64,000 nucleotides of DNA from Marvinbryantia formatexigens DSM 14469 (lineage in GTDB: Bacteria > Bacillota > Clostridia > Lachnospirales > Lachnospiraceae). A program made the position numbers and the translations under genes. The notes under the pieces were generated by a model. It was given only the letters and a program-made list of their open reading frames with translations. It searched no databases and was not told the origin of the DNA. Below, piece after piece: positions 1 through 8,101 of the stretch (within the stretch, counting starts at the first letter, position 1; each line of letters starts with the position of its first letter). The stretch covers positions 2,645,001 through 2,709,000 of the forward strand of contig NZ_CP102268.1 of the NCBI RefSeq assembly GCF_025148285.1, written 5' to 3'.

Positions 1-644
1 TCACAAACAAATGGGAAGATTTTGTGTGGACGGCGAAGCATCTGCAGGAATATGGCTATGATGAGGTAAATATCAACCTGGGATGTCCGTCGAAAACGGT
101 GGTTTCTAAGAAGCGGGGAGCAGGCTTTCTCGCCGATCCGGAGGGTGTGGATGATTTTCTTGCACACATTTTTGACGCGCTGGACATGAAAATTTCCGTG
201 AAGACACGTCTCGGCAGGGAGGATCCGGTGGAATTTCGCTGGCTTTTGGAGATTTACAACAAATATCCATTAGCGGAGCTGATCATCCATCCGCGCACGC
301 AGAAAGAATTTTACGGCTTTACGCCGCACTATGAGATGTTTGCGGAAGCGTTGGAGGAAACCAGCCTGCCGGTGTGCTACAACGGGGATGTAAATACAAA
401 AGAGGACTGCCGGGAAATAGAAAAACGTTTCCCGCAGATAACCGGTGTGATGATGGGAAGAGGGATTCTGCGAAATCCGGGACTGATTGGAGAGATACGT
501 GGGGAAGAAAAGGCGGACATCCGGCGGCTGCGCAGCTTTCACGATGAGCTGTACGCCGCCTATCAGCAGGAAATGCCCGGCGATACGCAGGTATTATTTA
601 AAATGAAGGAGCTGTGGACCTACCTGCGCCATTCTTTTTCATAG
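1..644 (+). CDS. dus: tRNA-dihydrouridine synthase (5' end outside window)
   Basis: Reduces a uridine to dihydrouridine in tRNA using FMN and NADPH. The frame is open from base 3, so the first GTG inside the window (24) is not the true start; the N-terminal FMN-barrel strands lie upstream. What is visible is the NLGCPS motif with the family's catalytic Cys, followed by a KTVVSKKRGAGF segment, the KTRLG motif and the late-barrel stretch YNGDVNT..GVMMGRGILRNP typical of Dus. The 3' end with the short helical C-terminus is complete. Which Dus subfamily and which tRNA position cannot be told from this part. It is a stand-alone core gene reading toward a convergent oxidoreductase gene. Confidence 0.93.
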   Translation, partial: TNKWEDFVWTAKHLQEYGYDEVNINLGCPSKTVVSKKRGAGFLADPEGVDDFLAHIFDALDMKISVKTRLGREDPVEFRWLLEIYNKYPLAELIIHPRTQKEFYGFTPHYEMFAEALEETSLPVCYNGDVNTKEDCREIEKRFPQITGVMMGRGILRNPGLIGEIRGEEKADIRRLRSFHDELYAAYQQEMPGDTQVLFKMKELWTYLRHSFS

Positions 645-727
645 ATGAGAAAACAGCAAAAAAATTATTTAAAGCGAAGCGTCTTGCAGAATATGACGCC
701 GCTGTCGCCGCAGTTTTTGCGGCGACC

Positions 728-1849
728 TCAGGCGTTCGTACCTGAAAGGCGATTATCGTAGATACAATGCACACCCTGGTGTGCCATCATTCCGCCGAGG
801 CAGCGCTTATTGCAGCGCACGCACCGGCGGATTTTTCCGGTCTCCCCGGCGGCGACCTTATTCATCCACTGCGGGTCGGCGATGAGCTGGCGGCTCATGG
901 CGGCGCACTGTATCCTGCCGTCGGCAAGCTGCTGTTCTATGAAATCGGGATGCACCAGGCCGCCGACGCCGCAGATGGGAAGCTTTGTATATTTGCACAC
1001 CTGGTCGCAGAATTTTAAGAAACAGCCTTCCTCAGAAAAATAAGGATGCTTTGCGCCGGGGATGGTGTCCTCCAGGCTGGAATGATTTGCGAGCGTTACG
1101 TGAAAGCTGGTGACGCCTGCCGCTTCCAGCATCGGCACAAACAGTGGCAGCTCCGTATCGAGTACCCCGGCGTTTCCGTAGTGGGGGTTTTCCTGGCGGA
1201 CGGCGAGCTTAAAATCAATGGGAAAGTCTGCAAGCTGCGAGCGGATTGCAGAGACGGCTTCTACGGCAAAGCGGAAGCGGTTTTCGGCGCTTCCCCCGTA
1301 GCAGTCTGTGCGGTGATTGAACACGGCGGAGCTGAAGCTTCCGCACATGCGGTCGCCGTGCACCTGCACCATATCAAAACCTGCTTTTTTCGCAAGTACC
1401 GCTGCCGTCCCGAATGCGGCGGTGATTTTTTTCACCTTTTTGACGGGAAGGCCGCTGATGTAAGGGGCAACCTGCGCGTTCAGCAGTGGGCGCAGCTCCT
1501 GCTGTGAAATTTTCTTTGTCAGAACACCCGGAATGTATTTTATCATCCCCTTCAGATTGGTATCCGTCTGATGAAGCTGCGCGCAGATCAGACAATCGTG
1601 CCGGTGCACAGTTTCCGCTAATTTCTGATAATACGCAAAACCTTTTTTACTGTAAAGGCTGTGTCCGAAGCGGGCGGGCAGAACCGGGACATCTCCGATG
1701 ATAATCATACTGCAGCCGCCTGCCGCGATGTCCTCTATCTTTTTAAAATAGTCCTCATCAGAAAGTCCCATTGTGGTGGGCGCAAAGATAAGGCGGTTTT
1801 TCAGAGTTACATTTCCAAGCGTTATGGGACTGCACAGCGTTTCATACAT
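728..1849 (-). CDS. NADH:flavin oxidoreductase / old yellow enzyme family
   Basis: An FMN-dependent TIM-barrel ene-reductase-like protein of about 373 residues. It opens with the family's LCSPITLGNVTLKNRLIFAPT and carries the VHGDRMCGSF...RTDCYGGSAENRFRF stretch that matches the catalytic and substrate-binding region of 2-enoate reductase and old yellow enzymes. Near the C-terminus a CVRCNKRCLGG...C cluster suggests a 4Fe-4S site, as in 2,4-dienoyl-CoA reductase-type proteins, but the C-terminal FAD/NAD(P)H domain of those long enzymes is absent. I prefer the ATG at 1849, about 12 nt after an AAAGGA; a GTG at 1858 is only 3 nt from it. The marR gene lies 40 bp upstream on the same strand, so the two probably form one autoregulated operon. 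Substrate unknown. Confidence 0.85.
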   Translation of the reverse strand: MYETLCSPITLGNVTLKNRLIFAPTTMGLSDEDYFKKIEDIAAGGCSMIIIGDVPVLPARFGHSLYSKKGFAYYQKLAETVHRHDCLICAQLHQTDTNLKGMIKYIPGVLTKKISQQELRPLLNAQVAPYISGLPVKKVKKITAAFGTAAVLAKKAGFDMVQVHGDRMCGSFSSAVFNHRTDCYGGSAENRFRFAVEAVSAIRSQLADFPIDFKLAVRQENPHYGNAGVLDTELPLFVPMLEAAGVTSFHVTLANHSSLEDTIPGAKHPYFSEEGCFLKFCDQVCKYTKLPICGVGGLVHPDFIEQQLADGRIQCAAMSRQLIADPQWMNKVAAGETGKIRRCVRCNKRCLGGMMAHQGVHCIYDNRLSGTNA

Positions 1850-1891
1850 AAATATCACTTATCCTTTCTGAGAGCAACAGTTTAAGAAAGC

Positions 1892-2308
1892 CTAAACTGT
1901 GCCGTTTCCAAGCATCTTTTTTAGGGCGCTCTCCAGGCAGGTCTGCTCCTGGGGCGTCAGCAGCGCAAGCTTTTCTTCGTTCCATGAAACAATGATATCG
2001 TGGCTCTTCTGAAATACCTGCAACCCTTCTTTAGTCAGATTTAGACTAAAACGACGGCGGTCCAGGGGATTTTTCTCCCTGCTGATCAGATGACTGGCGA
2101 CCAGCCGGTCCAGAGTACGCTGCGACAGCCCCCAATCCATATGCAGAGCCTCGGTCAGCTCTTTGGGAGAGCAGCCGGGATGCCTGCCGATGTAAAGCAC
2201 CGGGTAGAGAAGACCTGGCGTCAGGTCGTCCTCCTGCAGCTTCCGGCTGCATTCTTTCACAAAATCCCGTCGCAGCTCTGAGATGTAATACGCTAATTTA
2301 ACCTTCAT
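1892..2308 (-). CDS. MarR-family transcriptional regulator
   Basis: A 138-residue winged-helix repressor-type protein. The MarR core is visible: helix-turn-helix around CSPKELTEALHMDWGLSQRTLDRLVASHLI, then the wing DRRRFSLNLTKEG. It is the first gene of a likely two-gene operon with the downstream old yellow enzyme and sits directly below a large palindromic operator overlapping its own promoter. The expected logic is repression released by a small electrophile or aromatic ligand that the reductase then consumes; that logic is inferred from family precedent, not shown by the sequence. Confidence 0.9.
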   Translation of the reverse strand: MKVKLAYYISELRRDFVKECSRKLQEDDLTPGLLYPVLYIGRHPGCSPKELTEALHMDWGLSQRTLDRLVASHLISREKNPLDRRRFSLNLTKEGLQVFQKSHDIIVSWNEEKLALLTPQEQTCLESALKKMLGNGTV

Positions 2309-2324
2309 ATTCCCTCCGTTAAAT

Positions 2325-2379
2325 AAATTACTTGACTAAATCAAGTGTAATGCAATTACTTGATTTAGTCAAGTAATTT
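2325..2379. promoter_or_regulatory. MarR operator palindrome overlapping the marR promoter
   Basis: Two perfect 22-bp inverted arms (2325-2346 and 2358-2379) around an 11-bp centre. Each arm itself holds ACTTGA-N5-TCAAGT, so there are two operator-like half-palindromes. On the minus strand a promoter is built into it: -35 TTGACT (2372-2367), 17-nt spacer, -10 TACACT (2349-2344). Repressor bound to either arm would cover the promoter, supporting autoregulation of marR and its downstream gene. Confidence 0.8.
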
Positions 2380-2499
2380 TTAAAAAACTTCAAAATTAAA
2401 AGGAATAAATCAGCCGCTGTGTATGCGGACGAAAGAACGCCTAATGCCTTATTTTACGCGACTTTCCTAACGGTCGAGCCGGAAAATGGACGCTTTTTA

Positions 2500-2528
2500 T
2501 TGACATTTTTTCAAGGCGTCGTTATGCT
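2500..2528 (+). promoter_or_regulatory. Sigma-A type promoter for the XRE membrane regulator
   Basis: TTGACA at 2500-2505, 17-nt spacer, TATGCT at 2523-2528, about 50 nt upstream of the start codon at 2580. Confidence 0.6.
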
Positions 2529-2579
2529 GAAAGCAGTCTTGCAGGATGAAACAGTAACATGGTCAGGGAGGATTTCAAT

Positions 2580-3824
2580 ATGGAAAATAAGAAAACATTC
2601 GGGGCGTTTGTTTTGCGCCGGAGAAAAGAGCTTGGCATGACGCAGAAGGAATTTGCCGCCAGGCTGTATGTGACGGAATCGGCGGTGAGCAAGTGGGAGC
2701 GGGGTATGAGTTACCCGGACATCACGCTTATCCGCAGTATCTGCAGCGTGCTGGAGGTTTCAGAGCATGAGCTGCTCACAGGGAGCGAGGACACGGAAAA
2801 GCGTACCTCGGAGAAGCTGGCGGAAAAGTATCTGCGGCTGACGCGCAACTACCGGCTTGCGCAGTACCTTTTATATGGCGCGATACTGCTGGGGTGCGCC
2901 ATCGGAAATCTGGCGTCGGCGCATACGCTGGACTGGTTTTTCATCGTGCTCATGGCGGTACTGATGAGTGCGTCGCTGACACTGGTCCCGGCACTCGCCG
3001 CGCTGCATCCCGCGCTCTGCCGATGTAAGGCGGCAGTCTCGCTGGGGAGCTTTCTGGTTTCGCTGGAGCTTCTGCTGCTGGTGTGCTGCCTGCAGACTGG
3101 CGGAAGCTGGTTTCCGATGGCGGGAGTGAGCGTGCTGTTCGGGTTCGCGCTGGTGCTGCTGCCGTTTCTGCTCCCCACCCTGCCGCTGCCGGCATGTCTG
3201 GCGCGCAGGAAAACATCACTTTATCTGATAACCGTTATGGCGCTGCTGATACTGCTGCTTCTGACAGGCTGTGTGACAAGCGGCGGTGACTGGTTTTTTA
3301 CCGCGGCGGTGGGCACGCTTTTTGGAACCGGTTTTCTGATTCTGCCGGTTCTGCTGCGGCAGCTTCCGCTGCCGGAAACGCTGCGCCCGCATAAAACACT
3401 GCTTTATTTTGCAATCCAGACGGCTCTTTTGTTTCTGCTTCTGCTGATTGTTGCCCTGGAAGAGGGCGGCGGAGCAGACGGACTGCGCGTATCGCTGCCG
3501 ACCGCCGCGCTGCTTGCGGCGCTTCCGTGGGGAGAAATGCTGCTTATCCGTTATCTTCCGGCAAACGGCTGGTTTAAAGCGTCCGCCTGCGCAGCGTTTG
3601 CGGCGCTCTGGGTCTGGCTGTTCCCGGCGGGGCTGGATGCGATTATGACGCTGGAGTACGGACCGGCTATCAATAGCTGGGAGCTGTGGCTTCCTTATGA
3701 TTTCAGCAAATGGGGCGGCAATCAGACTGCAATTAATGTCTTTGCCATTATCCTGTTTACCCTGCTGGCGATCGCGGCAGTGCTGGCCGGCGTTGGGATA
3801 TGGAGGAAAAAGAAAGGCCGCTAA
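2580..3824 (+). CDS. XRE-type HTH regulator fused to a polytopic membrane domain
   Basis: A 414-residue protein. Residues about 6-65 are a Cro/C1-type helix-turn-helix (FVLRRRKELGMTQKEFAARL, then VTESAVSKWERGMSYPDI). From about residue 85 to the end there are roughly ten hydrophobic segments, ending with a short basic tail (WRKKKGR). Start chosen at ATG 2580 because GGGAGG lies 8 nt upstream; an in-frame ATG at 2559 has no ribosome binding site. This architecture is common in Clostridia and usually of unknown role; a membrane-tethered regulator that senses envelope or solute signals is a reasonable guess only. It precedes the PTS gene but with its own promoter and a 108-bp gap. Confidence 0.82.
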   Translation: MENKKTFGAFVLRRRKELGMTQKEFAARLYVTESAVSKWERGMSYPDITLIRSICSVLEVSEHELLTGSEDTEKRTSEKLAEKYLRLTRNYRLAQYLLYGAILLGCAIGNLASAHTLDWFFIVLMAVLMSASLTLVPALAALHPALCRCKAAVSLGSFLVSLELLLLVCCLQTGGSWFPMAGVSVLFGFALVLLPFLLPTLPLPACLARRKTSLYLITVMALLILLLLTGCVTSGGDWFFTAAVGTLFGTGFLILPVLLRQLPLPETLRPHKTLLYFAIQTALLFLLLLIVALEEGGGADGLRVSLPTAALLAALPWGEMLLIRYLPANGWFKASACAAFAALWVWLFPAGLDAIMTLEYGPAINSWELWLPYDFSKWGGNQTAINVFAIILFTLLAIAAVLAGVGIWRKKKGR

Positions 3825-3932
3825 GGTGGAATCCGGCGTGCTTTGCATAGAATTTCATTTTTCAGACACAATAGTGGTAAACATCCATGCCTGCCTGCGC
3901 AGGCACCATTATGCATGAAGGAGAAGAATGGA

Positions 3933-6290
3933 ATGAAGGACAAAGTGTTTGGTGTTTTACAGCGCGTCGGGCGCAGCTTCATGCTGCCGATTGCGATTCT
4001 GCCTGTGGCGGGGCTTTTGCTTGGCGTTGGCAGCTCTTTTACCAATGAGACAACGATTGCCACCTACCGCCTGCAGCGGCTTCTGGGAGAGGGCACGCTG
4101 CTGCATGTACTTCTGGTGATTATGAACAAGGTGGGCAGCGCGGTTTTCGACAATCTTCCGCTGATTTTTGCGGTGGGCGTGGCAATCGGCATGGCGAAGC
4201 GGGAAAAGGAGGTAGCCGCTCTTTCCTCTGTGATTGCATATTTTGTGATGAATACCGCGATTAACGCAATGCTGGTGTTAAATGGCGATATTCTGGAGGA
4301 CGGCGGCATTGCGGGGCATGTGCTGGAGGGGACGGTTGCGTCCGCCAGCGGAATCCTTACGCTGCAGACGGGCGTGTTCGGCGGCATTATTGTGGGGCTG
4401 GGCGTGGCGGCGCTGCACAACCGGTTTTACAGAATCGTACTGCCAAATGCCCTGTCCTTTTTCGGCGGCACCCGATTTGTGCCGATAATTTCCACACTTA
4501 TTTATATGCTTGTGGGCATCCTGATGTACTTCATCTGGCCGCCGGTGCAGAACGGCATCCATGCGCTGGGCGCTCTGGTGACGGGCAGCGGCTACATCGG
4601 GACGCTCATTTTCGGTCTGATTAAACGGGCGCTGATTCCGTTTGGTCTGCATCATGTCTTTTATATGCCGTTCTGGCAGACCGCGCTCGGCGGTACGATG
4701 GAAGTGGGCGGACAGCTCATCCAGGGCGGACAGAACATTTTCTTTGCCCAGCTTGCGCATTCCGCGGAAATTACGCATTTCAGCGCGGACGCGACCAGAT
4801 ACTTTTCGGGCGAATTTATTTTCATGATATTCGGGCTTCCGGGCGCCGCTCTTGCCATGTATCACTGCGCAAGACCGGAGAAGAAAAAGGCGGCGAAGGG
4901 GCTGCTTCTGTCGGCTTCGCTTACCTGCATTCTGACCGGCATCACGGAGCCGCTGGAATTTTCCTTTCTTTTCGTGGCGCCGGCACTGTTCGCTGTGCAG
5001 GTGATCCTGGCGGGAACGGCGTATATGATTGCGCACATGCTGAATATCGCGGTCGGACTGACATTTTCGGGCGGACTTCTGGATTTGTTCCTGTTCGGTG
5101 TTCTGCAGGGAAATGCCAAGACAAGCTGGCTTCTGATTATTCCGGTGGGAATCGTGTATTTCTTTTTGTACTATTTTATTTTCCGTTTTCTTATTTTGAA
5201 ATTTGACTTTAAGACGCCGGGACGTGAGGAGGACGACGGTGAGGTCCGCCTGTATACAAAATCCGATGTCCGCGCGCGCCGGGAAGGTGCCGGAGAGGGG
5301 CAGGGCGATAAGGCGGAGAGCGCGGATTTTCTGGATCCGGTCAGCGCCGTTATCACGCGCGGTCTTGGCGGAAAGCGCAACATCAGCGACGTGGACTGCT
5401 GCGCCACCCGTCTGCGCTGCAGCGTCCACGATGAAACACTCGTCAGCGACGCCCTGCTGAAATCCACCGGGGCTTCGGGCGTCATTCACAAGGGAAAGGG
5501 CGTGCAGATTGTATACGGTCCGCAGGTCGCTGTTATCAAATCCGAGCTGGAGCAGTACCTGGAGACCGCGCCGGATGAGCTGTATAGGGCGGTCGGGGCG
5601 GGAAATGCCGGGACAGACGATGCGGGAGCAGAAAATGCCGGGATGACCGGGACAGAGGCGGGAACTATCGGGATGCCCGGAGCGGGAGCAGAAAATGCCG
5701 GGATGACCGGGACAGAGGCGGGAACTATCGGGATGCCTGGAGCGGGAGCAGAAAATGCCGGAATAACCGGGATGGAAGCGGAAAAGAACCGGACGGAAGC
5801 CGGCGGGGAGAGAACGGTGCAGTCCATCATCATTTCCAGCCCGATTACCGGTATGGCGGGCGACCTTACAATGGTCCCCGATGAAGCCTTTGCCGCCGGT
5901 ATGATGGGTGACGGCGCGGCGGTCCTGCCGACAGATAATATCGTAGTGGCGCCGGAGGATGGTATCATCGGATTTGTATTCGACACAAAGCACGCCATCG
6001 GCTTTGAGACAGATTTTGGCATCAGCCTTCTGATTCATGTGGGCATCGACACCGTAAAGCTGGAGGGAGCAGGCTTTGAAGTGCTGGTAAGAAACGGACA
6101 GAAGGTGAAAAAAGGAGAACAGCTTTTAAAGCTCGACCTGGAATATCTGAATAAACATGCCGCCTCGCTCGTCTCGCCGGTTATCTGCACGGAGCTTGCG
6201 GCAAATCAGAAAATCCGTCTTCTGAGAGAGGGCAAGATAGAGGCGGGCGAGGCGCTGTTCGCCGTCGACATCCAGGAAGAAACTGTGTGA
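3933..6290 (+). CDS. PTS sugar permease, glucose/maltose-type EIICBA
   Basis: Imports and phosphorylates a hexose or glucoside using the phosphate relay from HPr. About 785 residues, domains in order: membrane EIIC (about 1-430; the GLHHVFYMPFW motif resembles glucose/maltose subtypes), EIIB (about 466-545; phospho-Cys probably Cys490 in DCCATRLR), a Gly/Ala-rich linker of tandem 20-residue repeats (5621-5770), and EIIA (about 635-785; active His702 in LLIHVGIDT). ATG 3933 is chosen because AAGGAG lies 10 nt upstream and the EIIC N-terminus (VGRSFMLPIAILPVAG) follows directly; upstream in-frame ATGs add non-conserved residues. An HPr-like gene follows, so this locus may be a self-contained sugar uptake unit. 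The exact sugar is not determinable. Confidence 0.92.
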   Translation: MKDKVFGVLQRVGRSFMLPIAILPVAGLLLGVGSSFTNETTIATYRLQRLLGEGTLLHVLLVIMNKVGSAVFDNLPLIFAVGVAIGMAKREKEVAALSSVIAYFVMNTAINAMLVLNGDILEDGGIAGHVLEGTVASASGILTLQTGVFGGIIVGLGVAALHNRFYRIVLPNALSFFGGTRFVPIISTLIYMLVGILMYFIWPPVQNGIHALGALVTGSGYIGTLIFGLIKRALIPFGLHHVFYMPFWQTALGGTMEVGGQLIQGGQNIFFAQLAHSAEITHFSADATRYFSGEFIFMIFGLPGAALAMYHCARPEKKKAAKGLLLSASLTCILTGITEPLEFSFLFVAPALFAVQVILAGTAYMIAHMLNIAVGLTFSGGLLDLFLFGVLQGNAKTSWLLIIPVGIVYFFLYYFIFRFLILKFDFKTPGREEDDGEVRLYTKSDVRARREGAGEGQGDKAESADFLDPVSAVITRGLGGKRNISDVDCCATRLRCSVHDETLVSDALLKSTGASGVIHKGKGVQIVYGPQVAVIKSELEQYLETAPDELYRAVGAGNAGTDDAGAENAGMTGTEAGTIGMPGAGAENAGMTGTEAGTIGMPGAGAENAGITGMEAEKNRTEAGGERTVQSIIISSPITGMAGDLTMVPDEAFAAGMMGDGAAVLPTDNIVVAPEDGIIGFVFDTKHAIGFETDFGISLLIHVGIDTVKLEGAGFEVLVRNGQKVKKGEQLLKLDLEYLNKHAASLVSPVICTELAANQKIRLLREGKIEAGEALFAVDIQEETV
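5621..5770 (+). repeat. In-frame 60-bp tandem repeat in the EIIB-EIIA linker
   Basis: Bases 5641-5700 and 5701-5760 are identical except one C/T difference (5678 versus 5738), with partial copies on both sides. The period is a multiple of three, giving a 20-residue repeat rich in Gly, Ala, Thr and Met that lengthens the flexible linker between EIIB and EIIA. Confidence 0.9.
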
Positions 6291-6294
6291 GACA

Positions 6295-6462
6295 GAAAGC
6301 CCGGCGCACCGCTTCAGTGAAAGAGGCGGAGAAAAGATAAATGAGGGATGGAAAGCCCGGCGCGCCGCTTCAGCGAAAGGGACGGAGAAAAGGTAAATGG
6401 AGGATGGAGAGTCTGGCACCGTTCCCAGTGAAAGGGGCGGCGCGAGACAGGATAATTGGGAA
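6295..6462 (+). repeat. Intergenic 56-bp tandem repeat, about three units
   Basis: Units start at 6295, 6351 and 6407 (period 56), the first two about 90 percent identical (core AAAGCCCGGCGC, CCGCTTCAG, GCGGAGAAAAG), the third diverged. The array fills the gap between the PTS gene and the HPr gene and ends at the HPr ribosome binding site. Confidence 0.85.
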
Positions 6463-6479
6463 AGGAAGGAGTCATCTAT

Positions 6480-6737
6480 ATGAGAAAATTTGAATATGTG
6501 ATAAAGGACCAGTTTGGAATCCACGCAAGACCGGCGGGGCTGATTGCCCGCCATGCGGATAAATACAAAAGCCGGATTACCCTGCGCATCGGGGGACGTC
6601 CGGCGGACGCCGGAAAAATCATGAGCATCATGATGCTCGGCGCCAGATGCGGACAGACGCTGGAGGTGGAAATGGAAGGCAGCGACGAGGACGCAGCGTA
6701 TGAGGGAATGAAGGCGCTGCTGGAAGAGATTCTGTAA
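6480..6737 (+). CDS. HPr-like phosphocarrier protein
   Basis: An 85-residue HPr-fold protein that should pass phosphate from enzyme I to EIIA domains. The active-site motif FGIHARPAG places the phospho-His at residue 15 and Arg at 17, exactly as in classical HPr. Counting without gaps, the position of the regulatory Ser46 is Lys (GKIMSIMML), so HPr kinase control at that site appears lost. ATG 6480 is chosen from the AAGGAAGGAG 8-10 nt upstream; the upstream ATG at 6456 is less likely. It follows a PTS EIICBA gene, suggesting a dedicated carrier for that permease or a paralogue of a main ptsH elsewhere. Confidence 0.9.
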   Translation: MRKFEYVIKDQFGIHARPAGLIARHADKYKSRITLRIGGRPADAGKIMSIMMLGARCGQTLEVEMEGSDEDAAYEGMKALLEEIL

Positions 6738-6831
6738 TCCTTTCATCACGTTCTTACACTTCAAATCAATGGACCGGTTTCGTGCTGCAGCAGGTAACAG
6801 GGCAGCTGACTTGAACTGCTACACATCATTA

Positions 6832-6860
6832 CGCCAGATGGGAGATTCTTCCATCTGGCG
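6832..6860. terminator. Hairpin between HPr and Nudix genes, possible terminator
   Basis: Perfect 10-bp stem CGCCAGATGG / CCATCTGGCG with a 9-nt loop. The tract after it (AATTGATTTT) is only partly T-rich, so termination strength is uncertain. Confidence 0.5.
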
Positions 6861-6862
6861 AA

Positions 6863-6891
6863 TTGATTTTCCGGCGAATTTGTTTTATACT
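6863..6891 (+). promoter_or_regulatory. Promoter for the Nudix hydrolase
   Basis: TTGATT at 6863-6868, 17-nt spacer, TATACT at 6886-6891, about 30 nt before the start codon. Confidence 0.6.
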
Positions 6892-6922
6892 AAAGAAATG
6901 TGAAACAGAAGGAGGAAACGGC

Positions 6923-7465
6923 ATGGAATTACTGGATGTGGTAGATGAAAATGGCTGTCCGACCGGAAGGGCAGTGGACAGGGAAACGGCGCACAGGGAG
7001 GGTATCCGCCACCGTACCGCCCACGTCTGGCTGATGCGTGAGGGCAGAAACGGCGTGGAGGTGCTTCTGCAGAAGCGCAGCGCTAATAAGGATTCCTATC
7101 CGGGATGCTACGATATTTCCAGTGCCGGGCACATTCCGGCAGGCGTGGATTTCCTTCCGTCCGCACTCCGGGAGCTGCGTGAGGAGCTGGGGCTGACGGC
7201 AAAGCCGGAAGAGCTGATTTACTGCGGACAGCGCCGGTTTTCGTTTTCGACAGAATTTCATGGAAAGCCATTTGTGGACCGGCAGGTGAGCAATGTATAC
7301 TGTATCTGGCGGGACGTAGAGCCGGAGAATCTGGTGCTCCAGGAATCCGAGGTAGAAAGCGTGCGCTGGATGAATCTGGAGGAATGTAAGGCGGCAGTAC
7401 GTGAAAGCCGTATACCGAACTGTATTTTTTTGGAAGAATTAGATATGCTTCCGAATGAGAATTGA
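6923..7465 (+). CDS. Nudix hydrolase (IPP-isomerase-like subgroup)
   Basis: A 180-residue Nudix-fold protein that probably hydrolyses a nucleoside diphosphate derivative. The Nudix box ends canonically (ALRELREELGL), but the Glu expected at the GX5E position appears to be Val (GHIPAGVD). The N-terminal LLDVVDENGCPTGRAVDRE...HRTAHVWL pattern matches the isopentenyl-diphosphate-isomerase-like branch (YfcD-type). ATG 6923 follows GGAGG by 7-8 nt; the longer in-frame start at 6863 lies inside the promoter. It has its own promoter. Substrate unknown. Confidence 0.87.
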   Translation: MELLDVVDENGCPTGRAVDRETAHREGIRHRTAHVWLMREGRNGVEVLLQKRSANKDSYPGCYDISSAGHIPAGVDFLPSALRELREELGLTAKPEELIYCGQRRFSFSTEFHGKPFVDRQVSNVYCIWRDVEPENLVLQESEVESVRWMNLEECKAAVRESRIPNCIFLEELDMLPNEN

Positions 7466-7582
7466 TATAAGCTGTGCAGATAATTTTTCAGGTATCGTGC
7501 GGTCGCGAAGAATGCGAAAAGGATTTTATCACGGGCACAAAATCGCGCGAGCTCTTCGGGATACAAAATGCAGAAAGCAGGC

Positions 7583-7612
7583 TTGACAATGCCGCTTTGC
7601 AGTCTGTATACT
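7583..7612 (+). promoter_or_regulatory. Promoter for the DUF1622 gene
   Basis: TTGACA at 7583-7588, 18-nt spacer, TATACT at 7607-7612, about 32 nt before the ATG. The preceding part of this gap (7466-7582) shows no gene. Confidence 0.6.
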
Positions 7613-7644
7613 AGACTGTAAGAAGAATCCTGCAAAGGATAAGA

Positions 7645-7989
7645 ATGGGGCAGACAATGATAGCTTTCTTAAACTCTCTGCTGGAATTTCTGGTAGAATG
7701 CGGCATTTTAATCTTTGAATATATCGGCGTCGGAGTGATTATCTGGACCAGTCTGGTAAGTCTTTATAAGTATGTGACACGCAGACCGGACACCAGAATC
7801 TATCTGGCAAAGGGACTGGCTATGGGGCTGGAATTTAAGCTGGGCAGCGAGATTCTGCGCACGGTCGTTGTGCGCGAGTGGAAAGAAATCGCGATTGTAG
7901 CCGGTATTATTGTGCTGCGCGCTGCGCTTACCTTCCTCATTCACTGGGAAATCCGCCAGGAGGAAAAGGAAGAAGAAAAGAAAGTGTGA
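7645..7989 (+). CDS. DUF1622 small membrane protein
   Basis: A 114-residue protein with hydrophobic segments near residues 5-40 and 80-100 and a charged Lys/Glu-rich tail. The GLAMGLEFKLGSEILRTVVVREWKEI stretch is the hallmark of DUF1622, a family of small integral membrane proteins without known function. AAAGGA lies 5 nt before ATG 7645. It is monocistronic, with its own promoter and a terminator downstream. Confidence 0.8.
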   Translation: MGQTMIAFLNSLLEFLVECGILIFEYIGVGVIIWTSLVSLYKYVTRRPDTRIYLAKGLAMGLEFKLGSEILRTVVVREWKEIAIVAGIIVLRAALTFLIHWEIRQEEKEEEKKV

Positions 7990-8051
7990 GTAGAAACGCG
8001 CATAGAATCATATACGGGAAAATCATCACGGAACGGACCGTGTACAGCGCG

Positions 8052-8078
8052 AGAGCCTGCCCTGGCAGGCTCTTGTTT
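8052..8078. terminator. Rho-independent terminator after the DUF1622 gene
   Basis: 9-bp GC-rich stem AGAGCCTGC / GCAGGCTCT around a CCTG loop, followed by TGTTT. It separates the DUF1622 gene from the MATE gene. Confidence 0.7.
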
Positions 8079-8101
8079 CGCTATGTTTAAGGAAAGGGGA
8101 T

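Noticed and set aside
3216-3848. 210-codon minus-strand frame opposite the XRE membrane regulator
   Set aside because: Shadow of the hydrophobic coding strand; basic, low-complexity product without a ribosome binding site.
4278-6038. 586-codon open frame on the minus strand opposite the PTS gene
   Set aside because: Lies entirely antisense to a clear EIICBA gene, has a composition typical of shadow frames (His/Arg/Gln-rich) and no family resemblance.
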